Below are positions 5,759 through 7,153 of a DNA stretch of 7,153 bases, piece after piece (position 1 is the stretch's first letter; each line of letters starts with the position of its first letter). A program made the translations under genes and the position numbers. The DNA lies in the NCBI GenBank assembly GCA_003552565.1, contig PUNB01000245.1, positions 1-7,153 on the forward strand, written 5' to 3'. Origin of the DNA: Lentisphaerota bacterium (GTDB lineage Bacteria; Verrucomicrobiota; Lentisphaeria; Oligosphaerales; PUNB01). The notes under the pieces were generated by a model. The model did no database searches. It was not told the DNA's origin and saw nothing but the letters and a program-made list of their open reading frames with translations.

Positions 5759-5787
5759 ACCATAAGCCCTGGACAGGCTTCTGGCAA
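5759..5787 (-). promoter_or_regulatory. Candidate hisA promoter
   Basis: TTGCCA (5787-5782) and TATGGT (5764-5759) are separated by exactly 17 bp on the minus strand, five of six and four of six matches to the sigma-70 consensus. Transcription would start near 5752, about 60 nt before the hisA ATG. It lies on the hisA side of the foldback element, so hisA could be expressed independently of the trp genes. Confidence 0.45.
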
Positions 5788-5808
5788 TATGCCTCGCGCT
5801 TCATGCTT

Positions 5809-5842
5809 GTGCGAAACTCAGCCTCGAAACCTTGTCTCGCAC
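5809..5842. repeat. Small inverted repeat abutting the foldback element
   Basis: GTGCGAAAC (5809-5817) and GTCTCGCAC (5834-5842) pair at eight of nine positions around a 16-nt loop. The right arm ends at the base just before the CTAG that bounds the foldback element, so it may be part of the original target site structure. Confidence 0.45.
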
Positions 5843-6120
5843 CTAGTGTCGTGTCACGCTTCAAACGTTACATTGGATGGGACTATTTTGGATGCAGACA
5901 AGTTTTGACCAAGCGTGTGCATACCATGACGGTCTGTGCATGATTGGTCGGAGCTTGTCTGCGCCAAAAGAGTCCCACCCTGCAGGGCGAGTGTATTCTG
6001 GCGCACAGCAACCGCGAAATACGACGACGATGACACAGCATCGCCTTTCGAATTTCGCGGTCACTGTGCATCCAGAATACACTTGTCCAATGCGACGTTT
6101 GAAGCGTGACACGACACTAG
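5843..6120. mobile_element. 278-bp MITE-like foldback element
   Basis: Terminal inverted repeats of 35 bp (5843-5877 and 6086-6120) match at 33 positions, with the outermost 26 perfect. Inside are two long hairpins: 5878-5902 with 5954-5977, and 5990-6020 with 6052-6083 (28 pairs), each with a smaller stem in its loop (5907-5912 with 5944-5949; 6028-6032 with 6039-6043). A 10-bp palindrome (5978-5987) joins the two. Both outer ends read CTAG, so the target duplication may be TA within CTAG, as is known for IS630-type insertions. There is no open reading frame of note, so any transposase would act in trans. It sits between trpC and hisA, 27 bp after the trpC stop codon. The transposon family is inferred, not shown; a structured RNA is the alternative. 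Confidence 0.75.
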
Positions 6121-6147
6121 CCTCAAGGGGCTAATCCACGCTAAAGG

Positions 6148-6987
6148 TTACGAACCCGTTCCATATTTAAGCTGTCGCAGCTGTTGTCCGGGGGTCGGGG
6201 AGCGCATCAGGGTTTCGCCGATCAGAAATGCGTCGGCTCCCGCCTGTGATAATTGCCGAAGTTCTTCCGGCCGGCTGATGCCGCTCTCGGCGACGCGGAC
6301 AAAAGAGTCGGGGATGTCGCCCAGTATCTCAGCAGTGCGCTGCAAGTCGGTTTCGAAGGTGCGCAGATCGCGGCTGTTAACACCTATCATCGGCGGTTCG
6401 CAACGCAGGGCAACCTCCAGTTCTTCCTGGGTATGGACTTCAGCTAAAACGGCCAAACCAATATCCCGAGCCAGGCGGGCCAAGCTGTAAAGCTTCGCTG
6501 GTGATAATGCAGCGACGATCAGCAGGATGGCATCCGCACCGTTGAGCCGCGCTTCAAACACCTGGTATTGGCTGATGATAAAATCCTTGCATAAAAGGGG
6601 CAGGTGAAGATTGTCGGAGAGCAGACGCAGATAACGGGGAGATCCTTGAAAAAAGTCTTTTTCAGTAAGCACCGATAAAGCGTCCGCGCCGGAATCGCCG
6701 AGTTCTCGAGCCAGTTCAAGAGGAGAGAAGTTTTCGCGAATTACTCCTTTGGAAGGAGATGCCTTTTTAATTTCGGCGATGATTTTCGGTTGGCCTGCCG
6801 GCTTGTCCCGGCGAACAGCGGCGGGAAAGTCTTTGGCTTTTTCCATAGCCTGAGCCCGGCGGGAGAGTGTTTCTTCGCTGACTGTCCGCTGGCGCTGGGC
6901 CACCTGGATTTCCGTGTGCGAGATAATCCGTCCCAGAATGTTTTCGGGTTTTGACTCGGAAGATCGGGTTTCTTTAGGGTTCGACAT
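6148..6987 (-). CDS. trpC: Indole-3-glycerol phosphate synthase (TrpC)
   Basis: This cytosolic (beta/alpha)8-barrel enzyme closes the indole ring of CdRP, with loss of CO2 and water, in tryptophan synthesis. The 279-aa product is a monofunctional TrpC; no TrpF domain follows. Active-site residues are all visible by family pattern: Glu72 and Lys74 in AEIKKASPSKG (71-81), Lys134 in CKDF, Glu183 in AEVH, Asn204 in GVNSRDL, and Glu234-Ser235 in AESGIS. The phosphate-binding IGETLMR is at 256-262. The first 20 residues (SNPKETRSSESKPE...) are a polar extension before the usual ILGRII start. The gene begins 4 bp after the trpD stop codon, so translation is probably coupled; no strong Shine-Dalgarno of its own is seen. 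No T-tract terminator follows it before the foldback element. Confidence 0.96.
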   Translation of the reverse strand: MSNPKETRSSESKPENILGRIISHTEIQVAQRQRTVSEETLSRRAQAMEKAKDFPAAVRRDKPAGQPKIIAEIKKASPSKGVIRENFSPLELARELGDSGADALSVLTEKDFFQGSPRYLRLLSDNLHLPLLCKDFIISQYQVFEARLNGADAILLIVAALSPAKLYSLARLARDIGLAVLAEVHTQEELEVALRCEPPMIGVNSRDLRTFETDLQRTAEILGDIPDSFVRVAESGISRPEELRQLSQAGADAFLIGETLMRSPTPGQQLRQLKYGTGS

Positions 6988-6991
6988 AATG

Positions 6992-7153
6992 TTATGCCTG
7001 TGAGTTTTCGATTAAAAGTTCAAGTTTTTTCAACGCCTCGCCTGAGTCGATGGATTCTTCGGCGAGCTTGATTCCTTCTTCCAGGCTGTCCGCTTTTTCG
7101 CCGGCTGCGATCGCCGCCGCGGCGTTCAGCACAACGATCTGTCTGGCGGTTCC
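6992..7153 (-). CDS. trpD: Anthranilate phosphoribosyltransferase (TrpD), C-terminal part
   Basis: Only the last 53 codons are inside the window; the gene continues past its upper edge. The visible part reads QIVVLNAAAAIAAGEKADSL followed by a helical tail ending ...EALKKLELLIENSQA. This is the typical C-terminus of TrpD, where the LNAA segment belongs to the alpha/beta phosphoribosyltransferase domain and the last helix (EEGIKLAEESIDSGEALKKL) closes the protein. TrpD couples anthranilate to PRPP, the step two reactions before TrpC. The 4-bp gap to trpC indicates one operon. Confidence 0.92.
   Translation of the reverse strand, partial: GTARQIVVLNAAAAIAAGEKADSLEEGIKLAEESIDSGEALKKLELLIENSQA

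Noticed and set aside
5854..6134. Several short reading frames inside the foldback element, on both strands
   Set aside because: They arise from the inverted repeats, mirror each other and have no ribosome sites or recognisable protein features; none could be a transposase.

Overview
The window is a stretch of bacterial chromosome in which every recognisable gene lies on the minus strand. In transcription order it carries the end of trpD, then trpC, hisA, a membrane metallopeptidase-like gene, gatB, a possible small cysteine-rich gene, tRNA-Glu(TTC) and metF. These are housekeeping functions: tryptophan, histidine and methionine/folate metabolism, plus tRNA-dependent amidation. The phylum cannot be proved from the sequence. 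The HisA is of the eukaryotic (yeast His6-like) type, which is rare in bacteria. Together with the GatB, the overall gene style and the repeat-rich gaps, a lineage of the PVC superphylum (Lentisphaerota/Kiritimatiellota-like) is a reasonable but tentative guess.

Layout from low to high coordinates. Bases 1-429 have no gene; they hold two copies of a 54-bp block separated and flanked by three inverted-repeat segments, each built largely from a different degenerate heptanucleotide. metF is at 430-1326. tRNA-Glu (1576-1651) has a likely promoter above it and a textbook UUCG-loop terminator below it. Bases 1652-2390 hold a plausible 83-codon cysteine-rich gene and a GC-rich, hairpin-rich stretch with no convincing gene. 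gatB is at 2391-3830 and an M50-like membrane protein gene at 3957-4643. Bases 4644-4896 hold a GC-rich direct repeat (57 bp, two copies) and a strong hairpin. hisA is at 4897-5691. Bases 5692-6147 hold a likely hisA promoter and a 278-bp foldback element. trpC and the truncated trpD fill 6148-7153.

Functionally, trpD and trpC are 4 bp apart and surely share a transcript. hisA lies beyond the foldback element and has its own candidate promoter. tRNA-Glu and gatB have a loose thematic link, because GatCAB can amidate Glu-tRNA(Gln) or Asp-tRNA(Asn), but they are not visibly one operon.

The most unusual content is between the genes. The 278-bp element between trpC and hisA is almost wholly self-complementary: a 35-bp outer stem, two long hairpins and a 10-bp palindrome tile it with almost no base left over, and it is bounded by CTAG. 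It looks like a MITE, possibly of the IS630/Tc1-mariner type. Next come the heptamer hairpin array downstream of metF, and the GC-rich repeat pair whose four differences are all CpG versus TpG.
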